Source of the DNA: Bacteroidales bacterium
Lineage (GTDB): Bacteria > Bacteroidota > Bacteroidia > Bacteroidales > UBA12077
Assembly (NCBI GenBank): GCA_030611105.1
Contig: JAUWQL010000004.1
Coordinates: 1 to 64,000 of the forward strand
Length of the DNA stretch: 64,000 nt
Direction of reading: 5' to 3'
The number at the start of each line of letters is the position of its first letter. Within the stretch, counting starts at the first letter, position 1. Shown here piece after piece: positions 47,810 to 56,935 of the stretch. Made by a program: the position numbers and the translations under genes. The notes beneath the pieces are model-generated. The model saw nothing but the letters and a program-made list of their open reading frames with translations. It searched no databases and was not told the DNA's origin.

Positions 47810-48817
47810 ATGATTACAAAGTTAATTAATATTGACGATTCGTTAAAAATTCCTAAATATAAACAGATAATTAATTCTGTTTTCTACGCTATTGAAAAAA
47901 AATACATTTTAAAAGGAGATCAAATCCCTTCTATTAATGAAATAAGCAAACTTTACAATCTTTCAAGAGATACTGTAATGACAGCCTTTAACGAATTAAA
48001 AGCAAAAGGAATAATAAAATCAGTTCCGGGGAAAGGATATTATATAAACAGCACGGAAATAAGGAGAGAAGAAAATATTTTTCTGCTTTTCGATGAATTA
48101 AATGCATTTAAAGAAATACTATATAATTCGTTTGTTGAAAATATTAAAGGTAGAGCAACTGTTGATATATATTTTCATTATTTCAATAAACGTATTTTCA
48201 AAAATCTGATTAACGAAAATATCGAAAAATACACTACTTTCATTATTATGCCTGTAGGCTTTAATGGAATTGCCGATGCGGTAAATCGTATAAAAAATGG
48301 TAAAACATATATTCTCGATCAGGCTAATCCCGAATTAATCAGCAAGTATCCGGCAATATATCAAAACTTCGAAAAGGATATTTTCAATTCTTTATCTTCA
48401 GGAGAAACATTACTTACGAAATATAAAACGTTAATAATGATTTATCCGGGAGGCAAAGAACCAAAAGGCCAGCTGAATGGGTTTGTGAAATTCTGCAAGA
48501 AGAAGAATTTTGATTATAAGATTATTCAAAATCCCAAAGAAAGGAAAATTCGAAAAGGAGATGTTTACGTTATTCCCAACGATATTGATTTGGTTAATAT
48601 TATAAAAAAAACCCGCGAACTAAATTATGCTATTGGTAAAGATATCGGAATAATATCATACAACGATACTCCTTTAAAAGAAGTTGTAGGAGATGGAATA
48701 ACAACAATATCAACTGATTTTAAATTAATGGGTAAAACTTTAGCCGAAATGGTACTAAATAACATCGATAAAAAGATTGAAAATCCGTCATCATTAATAA
48801 TTAGAAAATCATTATAA
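47810..48817 (+). CDS. GntR-family regulator with LacI-like ligand-binding domain (AraR-type architecture)
   Basis: wHTH IPSINEISKLYNLSRDTVMTAFNELKAKGIIKSVPGKGYYI followed by a periplasmic-binding-protein-like domain (GIISYNDTPLKEVVGDGITTISTDFKLMGKTLAEMVL). Confidence 0.9.
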   Translation: MITKLINIDDSLKIPKYKQIINSVFYAIEKKYILKGDQIPSINEISKLYNLSRDTVMTAFNELKAKGIIKSVPGKGYYINSTEIRREENIFLLFDELNAFKEILYNSFVENIKGRATVDIYFHYFNKRIFKNLINENIEKYTTFIIMPVGFNGIADAVNRIKNGKTYILDQANPELISKYPAIYQNFEKDIFNSLSSGETLLTKYKTLIMIYPGGKEPKGQLNGFVKFCKKKNFDYKIIQNPKERKIRKGDVYVIPNDIDLVNIIKKTRELNYAIGKDIGIISYNDTPLKEVVGDGITTISTDFKLMGKTLAEMVLNNIDKKIENPSSLIIRKSL

Positions 48818-48820
48818 AAT

Positions 48821-51259
48821 TTGATAGATATGAAAAAAATAACTTTTTTATTACTTGCAACAATTTTAACAGGATCATGCTTGAATAAAGATAATAACAT
48901 AAAAGATTATCCTGTTAAACCGGTAGCCTTTACAAACGTAAAATTTACAGACAATTTCTGGCTCCCACGGTTAGATACAAATAGAATTATTACCATTCCT
49001 TATGATTTTAAAAAGTGTGAAGAGACTCATAGAATTGACAATTTTGCAATTGCAGGAGGATTACAGGAAGGATCTTTTGTAGGAATCAGATATAATGATT
49101 CCGATGTTTTTAAAGTTATAGAAGGAGCATCATACTCGTTGAATATCCATCCTGATCCGGAATTAGAAAAGTATTTAGATGGTTTAATTGCAAAAATTGC
49201 TGCAGCACAGGAAGATGATGGTTATTTATATACTTGCAGAACCATAAATCCCGACAGTTTACCACGGCATACAGGAGATACAAAATGGTCGCAATTAAAA
49301 GACAGTCACGAACTTTATAATATAGGACACATGTACGAAGCTGCCGTTGCATATTATCGGGCAACCGGTAAAAAATCTTTATTAGATGTAGCAATTAAGA
49401 GCGCAAATTTAGTTAATGAAATTTTCGGACCGGGCAAAGATCAGTTACATGGGGTTCCCGGGCATCAGGAAATAGAAATGGGCTTAGTAAAATTATACAG
49501 AGTTACTGCTGATGAAAAGTACTTAAAACTTGCCAAATATTTCTTAGATCAAAGAGGAAATGCCAATGGCCATGAACTATACGTTTATGGCGAAGATGGA
49601 AATAACAAAGTATATACTCAGGATCATAAACTGGTTACTGAACAATTTGAAGCTATAGGGCACGCAGTAAGAGCCGTTTATATGTATTCCGGAATGGCAG
49701 ATATTGCTGCTCTTACAAACGATAAAAAATACAATTCAGCAATTGATATTTTATGGAATAATGTAGTATCGAAAAAATTATATATTACCGGAGGAATTGG
49801 TTCTAAACATGCAGGTGAAGCATTTGGTGAAAATTACCATTTACCAAACCTGAGTGCTTATAACGAAACCTGTGCTGCTGTTGCCAATATGCTATGGAAT
49901 CAAAGAATGTTCTTATTAAACGGAGATGCAAAATATATTGATGTTTTAGAACGTACTCTTTATAACGGATTTCTTTCGGGAGTTTCAATTCACGGTGATA
50001 AATTTTTCTATCCGAATCCACTAGAATCTGATGGTAGCCACCAAAGAAAACCATGGTTTAGTTGCTCGTGTTGCCCTACAAATGTTGTTCGCTTTTTACC
50101 ATCATTACCCGGATATGTTTATGCACACACAAAAGATGATTTATTTATAAATCTGTATATCGGGAATAAGGCAAATATTAATATGAATTTCGGGGAAATA
50201 AGTATATCGCAAAGCACCGATTATCCTTGGGACGGAAATGTAAAAATCAATATTGAACCTGAAACCAAATCTAAATTTACTGTATCGTTAAGAATTCCGG
50301 GATGGGCTCAAAACAAACCCGTACCATCTGATTTATATTGTTATATGAATGAATCGGATCTGAAAGCTGTAATTAAAATCAATAACAAAGAAACTTCATA
50401 CAATATTACCAATGGATATGCTAAAATAAACAGACAGTGGGAAAAAGGAGATATTATAGAAATTAATTTCCCGATGCCTGTACGAAAAGTTGTTGCAAAC
50501 AAAAAAGTTGAGGAAGATAAAGGGAAATTTTCTATTGAAAGAGGCCCTTTGGTATATTGTGCTGAATGGCTTGATAATGGAGGGAAAGTACGAAATCTGT
50601 TATTAGATAAAAATACTGATTTTACATATGAATTTAAAGAAAACCTAATTAACGGTGTTAATATTTTAAGAGGAATGTCAAAATCGTTATCCATCGATAA
50701 AGCAGGTAATTCTACAATAGAAACAGAACAAGATTTTATTGCTATTCCATATTATGCATGGGCTCACAGGGGGAATGGCGAAATGACAGTGTGGTTTCCG
50801 TACGAAAAATCGGCAACTAACCCGACTCCACCACCAACTATAGCATCTGAAAGCAAGGTGTCTGCATCTTATATTTACGATCAAGTTTTGGCAGTTAACG
50901 ACCAGATTAATCCTAAAAACTCTAACGATCATGATATTCCAAGGTTAACATTTTGGGATCATAAAGGAACAACAGAATGGGTACAATATGATTTTAAAGA
51001 AGAAACAATAATTAGTAATATTCATATATATTGGTTCGATGATGGGCCTGATGGTGGTTGCAGAGTTCCTGAAACATGGAAGGTAACATATCTGAAAAAC
51101 GGTGAATGGAAAGAAATATCAACACATGGTGAATATCCGGTTTTAAAAGATGAGTTTACTTCTATCGAAATTTCTAACGTAAGAACAAAATCGATGAAGT
51201 TAGAAATTAAACTACAGGAAAACTTTTCCGGGGGTATTCTCGAATGGAAACTTGATTAA
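48821..51259 (+). CDS. glycoside hydrolase family 127 (beta-L-arabinofuranosidase-like, DUF1680) lipoprotein
   Basis: Lipobox LLATILTGSCLN; GH127 signatures FTDNFWLPRLDTNRIITIPYDFKKCEET, GHMYEAAVAYYRATGKKSLL, ETCAAVANMLWNQRM, WFSCSCCPTNVVRFLPSLPGYVY. Confidence 0.9.
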   Translation: MIDMKKITFLLLATILTGSCLNKDNNIKDYPVKPVAFTNVKFTDNFWLPRLDTNRIITIPYDFKKCEETHRIDNFAIAGGLQEGSFVGIRYNDSDVFKVIEGASYSLNIHPDPELEKYLDGLIAKIAAAQEDDGYLYTCRTINPDSLPRHTGDTKWSQLKDSHELYNIGHMYEAAVAYYRATGKKSLLDVAIKSANLVNEIFGPGKDQLHGVPGHQEIEMGLVKLYRVTADEKYLKLAKYFLDQRGNANGHELYVYGEDGNNKVYTQDHKLVTEQFEAIGHAVRAVYMYSGMADIAALTNDKKYNSAIDILWNNVVSKKLYITGGIGSKHAGEAFGENYHLPNLSAYNETCAAVANMLWNQRMFLLNGDAKYIDVLERTLYNGFLSGVSIHGDKFFYPNPLESDGSHQRKPWFSCSCCPTNVVRFLPSLPGYVYAHTKDDLFINLYIGNKANINMNFGEISISQSTDYPWDGNVKINIEPETKSKFTVSLRIPGWAQNKPVPSDLYCYMNESDLKAVIKINNKETSYNITNGYAKINRQWEKGDIIEINFPMPVRKVVANKKVEEDKGKFSIERGPLVYCAEWLDNGGKVRNLLLDKNTDFTYEFKENLINGVNILRGMSKSLSIDKAGNSTIETEQDFIAIPYYAWAHRGNGEMTVWFPYEKSATNPTPPPTIASESKVSASYIYDQVLAVNDQINPKNSNDHDIPRLTFWDHKGTTEWVQYDFKEETIISNIHIYWFDDGPDGGCRVPETWKVTYLKNGEWKEISTHGEYPVLKDEFTSIEISNVRTKSMKLEIKLQENFSGGILEWKLD

Positions 51260-51275
51260 TTCTTAAACATATCTA

Positions 51276-51311
51276 CCTGTCGCCTACCTGACGGCAGTCA
51301 GGGTAAACAGG
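51276..51311. repeat. GC-rich palindrome in the GH127-galM intergenic region
   Basis: CCTGT(51276-51280)...CCTGAC-GGCA-GTCAGG (51287-51302)...ACAGG (51307-51311). Confidence 0.65.
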
Positions 51312-51338
51312 CAATAGAATGATTATATCAAAAATATC

Positions 51339-51428
51339 AAATATCGAACAAGGAATAATGAATTACGAAGTAAAAAAATGAAGTAAAAATTTCATTATTC
51401 GATATTCGGTGTTCATTATTCGATATTT
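51339..51428. repeat. imperfect inverted repeat built from ATATCGAA..AATAATGAA words
   Basis: AAATATCGAACAAGGAATAATGAAT on the left; TTTCATTATTCGATATTCGGTGTTCATTATTCGATATTT on the right. Confidence 0.6.
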
Positions 51429-51469
51429 ATAAATAACAGAACATGAATGAACTATAAAAATATAAACAG

Positions 51470-52585
51470 ATGAAAGGAAACATTTTAAAATTCGCATTAT
51501 TCTTTTTGTTAATATCAATTTTTTCTTGTACAAGAGAAAACAAAAACAACAATATGAAAAAAGAATTAAAAACCTTTATCCTGTCGAATAAAACCAATTG
51601 TTCTGTTAAAATTACAAATTTCGGGGCAAAAGTTATGTCAATAAATGTGCCTGATAAGAATGGTAATATTGATGATGTTGTATTAAGCTACAATACTCCT
51701 GAAGAATATATTAGTGGAAATCCATACTTTGGAGCAATAATAGGACGATACGGAAACCGGATTAATAAAGGGAAATTTGTTTTAAACAACACGGAATATT
51801 CTTTAGCTACCAACAACGGCAACAACCATCTTCATGGTGGGCCAAATGGTTTTCATAATGTAATTTGGGAGGTGGTAGAATATAAAAACGATGATGATCA
51901 ACATTTTGTAAAATTCAAATATTTCAGTAAAGATGGCGAAGAAGGATATCCGGGCAATTTAACTGTTTATGTAAAATATTCATTTACCAACGAAAATGAA
52001 TTAATAATTGATTATGATGCTACATGCGATAAAACTACAATTATTAATCTTACTCATCATTCATTTTTCAATCTTAAAGATGCAGGAAAATCTGATATTC
52101 TTGAACATGAGTTTAAAATTTTTGCCGACAGTTATACTCCTGTAAACAATGAACTAATTCCTACAGGACAAATACTAAAAGTAAAAGAAACTCCAATGGA
52201 CTTCACTAAATTTACAACTATAGGCAAACGAATTAACGAGGAATATGTACAGCTTCAATATGGAAAAGGCTATGATCATAACTGGGTTTTAAATAAAATA
52301 TCAGATTCATTAAGCTTGGCTGCAATTGTTCGTGAGCCTGTTTCGGGCAGAAAAATGGAAGTATTTACTACAGAACCGGGATTACAATTCTACTCCGGCA
52401 ACTTTCTTGATGGTTCCGATATTGGAGAAGACAGTACAAAATATAATCACAGAACTGCATTTTGTCTGGAGACACAACATTTTCCTGATTCTCCAAATCA
52501 TAAAAATTTTCCATCAACAGTACTTGAGGCAGGGAAAGCATATAAACAAAAAACGATATATAAATTTTCAACCTATCTGCCCTGA
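51470..52585 (+). CDS. galM: aldose 1-epimerase (galactose mutarotase) lipoprotein
   Basis: FGAKVMSINVPDKNGNIDDVVLSY, GRYGNRINKGKF, LHGGPNGFHNVIWEV, NLTHHSFFNL, GLQFYSGNF. Confidence 0.93.
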   Translation: MKGNILKFALFFLLISIFSCTRENKNNNMKKELKTFILSNKTNCSVKITNFGAKVMSINVPDKNGNIDDVVLSYNTPEEYISGNPYFGAIIGRYGNRINKGKFVLNNTEYSLATNNGNNHLHGGPNGFHNVIWEVVEYKNDDDQHFVKFKYFSKDGEEGYPGNLTVYVKYSFTNENELIIDYDATCDKTTIINLTHHSFFNLKDAGKSDILEHEFKIFADSYTPVNNELIPTGQILKVKETPMDFTKFTTIGKRINEEYVQLQYGKGYDHNWVLNKISDSLSLAAIVREPVSGRKMEVFTTEPGLQFYSGNFLDGSDIGEDSTKYNHRTAFCLETQHFPDSPNHKNFPSTVLEAGKAYKQKTIYKFSTYLP

Positions 52586-52607
52586 CTGCCGTTAGGCAGG
52601 CGATAGG
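52572..52607. repeat. GC-rich palindrome containing the galM stop codon
   Basis: CCTATC (52572-52577) ... GATAGG (52602-52607), inner CTGCC..GGCAG; the TGA stop is inside. Confidence 0.65.
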
Positions 52608-52629
52608 CAAGATAATTAAATAAACAATT

Positions 52630-54195
52630 ATGGATTTTGGAACTATAGATTTCATAGTATTTGCTTCGTATTTACTCCTAATAATTTTTATTGGTTTGTG
52701 GGTATCACGAACAAAAAAGGGCGAAAAGAAAACCTCGTCAGATTATTTTCTGGCAAGTAAATCGTTACCATGGTGGGCAATTGGGGCATCGCTTATAGCA
52801 GCAAATATTTCTGCCGAGCAATTTATTGGAATGTCGGGTTCGGGATATGTTATTGGTTTAGGAATAGCTTCTTACGAATGGATGGCAGCAATTACATTAA
52901 TTATTGTTGCAAAATATTTCTTACCTATATTTCTTGAAAAAGGAATTTATACCATGCCTCAATTTCTCGAATTAAGATTTGATAACAGAGTTAGAACAAG
53001 CCTTGCTGTATTTTGGTTGTTAGTTTACATTTTTGTAAATCTTACATCGGTGCTTTATTTAGGCGCATTAGCATTACAAACCATAATTGGAGTAAAGTTA
53101 ATATACGGCATTATTGGTTTGGCTCTTTTTTCGGCAATTTATTCAATTTATGGTGGATTAAAAGCAGTAGCATGGACAGATGTTGTTCAGGTAATATTCT
53201 TAATTGGAGGTGGATTAGTTACAACATATTTGGCTTTGGATTATTTAGGTGGTGAAAAAGGTGCTTTTGCCGGTTTTGGAAATTTGTTACATCAGGTTCC
53301 CGAGAAATTCGATATGATACTTGATAAGACACACTCAAATTACCCTGAATTACCGGGTATATGGGTTATATTAGGTGGTATGTGGATAGCGAATATAAGT
53401 TATTGGGGATGTAATCAATATATAATTCAACGAGCTTTAGCTGCTAAAAGCCTTAAAGAAGCACAAAGAGGCTTAGTTTTTTCGGGATTTTTGAAGATAA
53501 TTATTCCATTAATTGTTGTAATACCTGGTATTGCAGCTTTTGCACTTAATGCCGACATTACAAAACCCGATGAGGCGTATCCATGGTTATTAGACACTTT
53601 TGTTGTATCAGGACTAAAAGGATTAGCATTTGCTGCTCTGATTGCAGCTGTAGTATCGTCATTAAGCTCGATGATAAACAGTACTTCTACGATTTTTACA
53701 ATGGATATCTATAAAAATTATTTCAATAAAAATGCTTCTGAAACAAACCTGGTTACAACAGGTAGAATTACAAGCGGAGCAGCGTTATTAGTAGCTGTAT
53801 TAGTCGCCCCACAACTTGTAACACTCGAACAGGCATTTCAATTTATTCAGGAATTTACCGGTTTTGTAAGTCCCGGAATTGTTGCAATATTTATTGTAGG
53901 ATTATTCTGGAAAAGAGCAACATCAAATTCAGTTCTTTGGGCAGCACTAACAACAGTTCCATTATCGTTTGGATTTAAATTTTTAACTCCCGATATGGCA
54001 TTTCTTAACAGAATGGGATTTGTATTTCTTATTTTATTGGCTATAATATTTTTCATTTCAATAATTGAAAGCAAAACAGATGACCCTAAAGGAATAGATA
54101 TTAGCAAAAAACTATTTCATACAGGTACAAAATTTAATATATCTGCAATAGGTATTTTAATTATTTTATCTGTTTTATATACTTTATTTTGGTAA
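52630..54195 (+). CDS. sodium/solute symporter family (SLC5) sugar transporter
   Basis: SSS family: TSSDYFLASKSLPWWAIGASLIAANISAEQFIGMSGSGY, ALIAAVVSSLSSMINSTSTIFTMDIYK. Confidence 0.93.
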   Translation: MDFGTIDFIVFASYLLLIIFIGLWVSRTKKGEKKTSSDYFLASKSLPWWAIGASLIAANISAEQFIGMSGSGYVIGLGIASYEWMAAITLIIVAKYFLPIFLEKGIYTMPQFLELRFDNRVRTSLAVFWLLVYIFVNLTSVLYLGALALQTIIGVKLIYGIIGLALFSAIYSIYGGLKAVAWTDVVQVIFLIGGGLVTTYLALDYLGGEKGAFAGFGNLLHQVPEKFDMILDKTHSNYPELPGIWVILGGMWIANISYWGCNQYIIQRALAAKSLKEAQRGLVFSGFLKIIIPLIVVIPGIAAFALNADITKPDEAYPWLLDTFVVSGLKGLAFAALIAAVVSSLSSMINSTSTIFTMDIYKNYFNKNASETNLVTTGRITSGAALLVAVLVAPQLVTLEQAFQFIQEFTGFVSPGIVAIFIVGLFWKRATSNSVLWAALTTVPLSFGFKFLTPDMAFLNRMGFVFLILLAIIFFISIIESKTDDPKGIDISKKLFHTGTKFNISAIGILIILSVLYTLFW

Positions 54196-54251
54196 AACAA
54201 GTAACCTATAATAACGCAGAAGTTTGCATTTTTAGAGGTTGCCATAATTTT

Positions 54252-55406
54252 ATGATAAAAGAAAAAATTTACAAGCAATTTAAAGCAAAATTCGAAGGTG
54301 AACCAATAATGGTAGAGTCGCCGGGAAGAATAAATCTTATAGGTGAACATACTGATTATAACGATGGATTTGTTCTCCCTGCTGCTATAGATAAATACAT
54401 TTATATAGCAATAAATAAATCTGAAGATAATTCGTGCAATGTATTTTCATGCGATTTTAATGAATCTGTTACATTTCAGATAGATACGCAACAGAAATCT
54501 GAAAAACACTGGGCAAATTATTTAATAGGTGTTATTAATGAAATTGGTAACAGAGGAAAAAAGTTAAATGGTTTCAATCTTGTTTTTGGAGGAAATATAC
54601 CAATCGGTACAGGATTATCATCATCGGCTGCCTTGGAAACAGGTTTGGCTTTTGCTTTAAACAAACTATTTAATCTGGGATTCAATACACTTGAACTAAT
54701 AAAAATGTCGCAAGATGCCGAAAATAATTTTGTAGGTGTAAATTGCGGAATTATGGATCAGTTTGCTGCAATAATGGGCAAAAAAAATCATTTTGTAAAA
54801 CTCGATTGCCGAAGTCTGGAATTCGAATACTTTCCTTTTAAAACCGATAACTATCAACTATTACTCTGCAATAGTAATGTTAAACATAGTTTGGTAGATT
54901 CGGAATATAACGACAGAAGACTGGAATGCGAAAAAGGAGTGAAAATATTAAGTAGGTATTTAAATAATATTACCAAATTACGTGATGTTTCATCGGAGGA
55001 ATTGGAAAACCATAAGGCAGATTTTCCCATAAGTACATACGAGAAATGCTCTTATGTAATCGAAGAAAACTCAAGACTAATCGAAGCGTGCGAGCAACTA
55101 AACAATAAAAACTTAAGCTATGTCGGGAAGTTGATGTATGAAACTCACGAGGGTTTAAAAAATAAATATAAAGTAAGTTGTAGCGAACTTGACTTTCTTG
55201 TCGATTTTACAAAACAATACAATGAAATACCAGGCTCAAGAATGATGGGTGGAGGATTTGGAGGTTGTACTATTAATCTCATAAACAAAGATTTTAAGAA
55301 AGATTTTATTCAGCTAATTTCTGAAGCATATAAAGAGAAATTTAATATCGAAGCCGAATTTTATAATATTAATATTGTTGATGGCACAAGAATAATCGAA
55401 ATATAG
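54252..55406 (+). CDS. galK: galactokinase
   Basis: ESPGRINLIGEHTDYNDGFVLPAAID, GNIPIGTGLSSSAALETGLA, GCMGGGF-like SRMMGGGFGGCTI. Start likely ATG 54252 (MIKEKIYKQFKAKF). Confidence 0.95.
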   Translation: MIKEKIYKQFKAKFEGEPIMVESPGRINLIGEHTDYNDGFVLPAAIDKYIYIAINKSEDNSCNVFSCDFNESVTFQIDTQQKSEKHWANYLIGVINEIGNRGKKLNGFNLVFGGNIPIGTGLSSSAALETGLAFALNKLFNLGFNTLELIKMSQDAENNFVGVNCGIMDQFAAIMGKKNHFVKLDCRSLEFEYFPFKTDNYQLLLCNSNVKHSLVDSEYNDRRLECEKGVKILSRYLNNITKLRDVSSEELENHKADFPISTYEKCSYVIEENSRLIEACEQLNNKNLSYVGKLMYETHEGLKNKYKVSCSELDFLVDFTKQYNEIPGSRMMGGGFGGCTINLINKDFKKDFIQLISEAYKEKFNIEAEFYNINIVDGTRIIEI

Positions 55407-55421
55407 GATTCCATATATATA

Positions 55422-55452
55422 AGACCTTAAGGTTTTTTAAACCGTAAGGTCT
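55422..55452 (+). terminator. terminator of the galactose/arabinose operon
   Basis: AGACCTTAAGGTTT ... AAACCGTAAGGTCT. Confidence 0.65.
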
Positions 55453-55610
55453 AAGTTAAAATAAAAAAATCCGGTGCAGTTATAAATATTTAACTACGCC
55501 AGACTTCCTGTATTATTTAGTATTTCAAAAAACCTTATCTTTTTGGTTTAGGCTTATAAATAAAAAAAGGATGTGAAATTATTGAAGAAGTTTGAATAAA
55601 AAAGCCAGAC

Positions 55611-56012
55611 CTAAATCCAGCTGTTATAATTTCTGAAGTCGATAAAAATTTCGCTGGTTTTATTTTCTTTTACAATGAATTTCCCCTTGATTGATTTGCT
55701 GGGTTCTCCGTTATACGAATAAACTTTAACCTCATAAGTATGTACACCTGCTTCCAGTTTTTTCTTCAGTTTGAACGTGGTGTTAGTTCCTGCCTCCGGA
55801 AAATCACTGTTATTATTTAAAGATCCAAGCTTTTTTTGATCAACGTAAATATCGATATCAAAAGAACTATTCATTATATCCTGATTCGTTTCGAAAGAAA
55901 CTTCTCCGATTTTCTGATCAACCCTGCCTGCCGGACAGGCAGGCTGTTCCTCCATTTCACAACTTAGAAGCAATGTAATAAGCATTATTCCTATGAATTT
56001 TTCAGGTTTCAT
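55611..56012 (-). CDS. small hypothetical lipoprotein with PEGA/FN3-like beta domain
   Basis: Lipobox GIMLITLLLSCEMEE; YVDQKKLGSLNNNSDFPEAGTNTTFKLKKKLEAGVHTYEVKVYSYNGEPSKSIKGKF. Confidence 0.6.
   Translation of the reverse strand: MKPEKFIGIMLITLLLSCEMEEQPACPAGRVDQKIGEVSFETNQDIMNSSFDIDIYVDQKKLGSLNNNSDFPEAGTNTTFKLKKKLEAGVHTYEVKVYSYNGEPSKSIKGKFIVKENKTSEIFIDFRNYNSWI
55923..55943. repeat. GC-rich palindrome inside a lipoprotein gene
   Basis: CCTGCCTG-CCGGA-CAGGCAGG, encoding PACPAGR (- strand). Confidence 0.75.
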
Positions 56013-56116
56013 TTTTTTGTAATTTTTAAATTATATTTATAAGATGTTTATATCCTTAAAAAAGTTGCTTTTAATTAAATATATCTTTTAAACATATAAT
56101 TAACACCCTAAACAAA

Positions 56117-56923
56117 ATGACAAAATTTAAAGACAAAACAGTCCTGATTACTGGTAGTGCTGCCGGTATTGGGAAAATAATGGCAGAAAAAATTTTACAT
56201 CTTGGAGCATCGAAAATGATTCTCTGGGATATTAATAAAGAGAATCTTGACACAACAACAAAACAGCTTAAAGAGTCAGGCTTTGATGTTTACTCGTATA
56301 TTGTTGATGTATCCAATCTTGAGATAGTGAAACAAACAGCTCAAAAAGTAAAAGATGAAGTTGGTAAAGTTGATATTTTAATTAATAATGCGGGAGTTGT
56401 TGTGGGAAAATATTTTCATGAGCATTCGCACGATGATATTGACTTTTCGATGAATATAAATATATCAGCTTTAATGCATATCACTTTAGAGTTCTTAAAT
56501 GATATGATTGAAAAGGGAGAAGGACATATTGTAAATATAGCATCAGCTGCTGGAATGACTGCAAATCCGAAAATGTCGGTTTATAGCGCCAGTAAATGGG
56601 CTGCTATTGGATGGTCTGATTCTTTACGTTTGGAGTTAGAACTTATTAGTAAAAATGTAAAAGTAACTACGGTTACTCCTTATTACATAAGCACCGGAAT
56701 GTTCGATGGTGTAAAATCGCGAATAATACCTATTGTAAAACCCGAAACGGCAGCAAATAAAATTATTAAGGCAATAAGAAAAAACAAACTGATTATTCGT
56801 ATGCCATGGTTGGTTTACGTTCTTCCGTTTGTTAAAGGAATTTTGCCTGTGCGTTGGTTTGATTTTGTTGTAGGTAAAGGCTTTGGGGTTTATAAAAGCA
56901 TGAACGAATTTAAAGGACATTAA
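56117..56923 (+). CDS. short-chain dehydrogenase/reductase (SDR)
   Basis: TVLITGSAAGIGKIMAE, NNAGVVVGK, SVYSASKWAAIGWSDSLRLEL. Confidence 0.93.
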   Translation: MTKFKDKTVLITGSAAGIGKIMAEKILHLGASKMILWDINKENLDTTTKQLKESGFDVYSYIVDVSNLEIVKQTAQKVKDEVGKVDILINNAGVVVGKYFHEHSHDDIDFSMNINISALMHITLEFLNDMIEKGEGHIVNIASAAGMTANPKMSVYSASKWAAIGWSDSLRLELELISKNVKVTTVTPYYISTGMFDGVKSRIIPIVKPETAANKIIKAIRKNKLIIRMPWLVYVLPFVKGILPVRWFDFVVGKGFGVYKSMNEFKGH

Positions 56924-56935
56924 AAATAAATTACT

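Noticed and set aside
49116-50932. Antisense ORFs within the GH127 gene
   Set aside because: Shadow ORFs over a clear GH127 frame.
52326-52655. ORFs 52326-52595 (+) and 52368-52655 (-)
   Set aside because: Alternate frames of galM running into the palindromic repeat; no domain signal.
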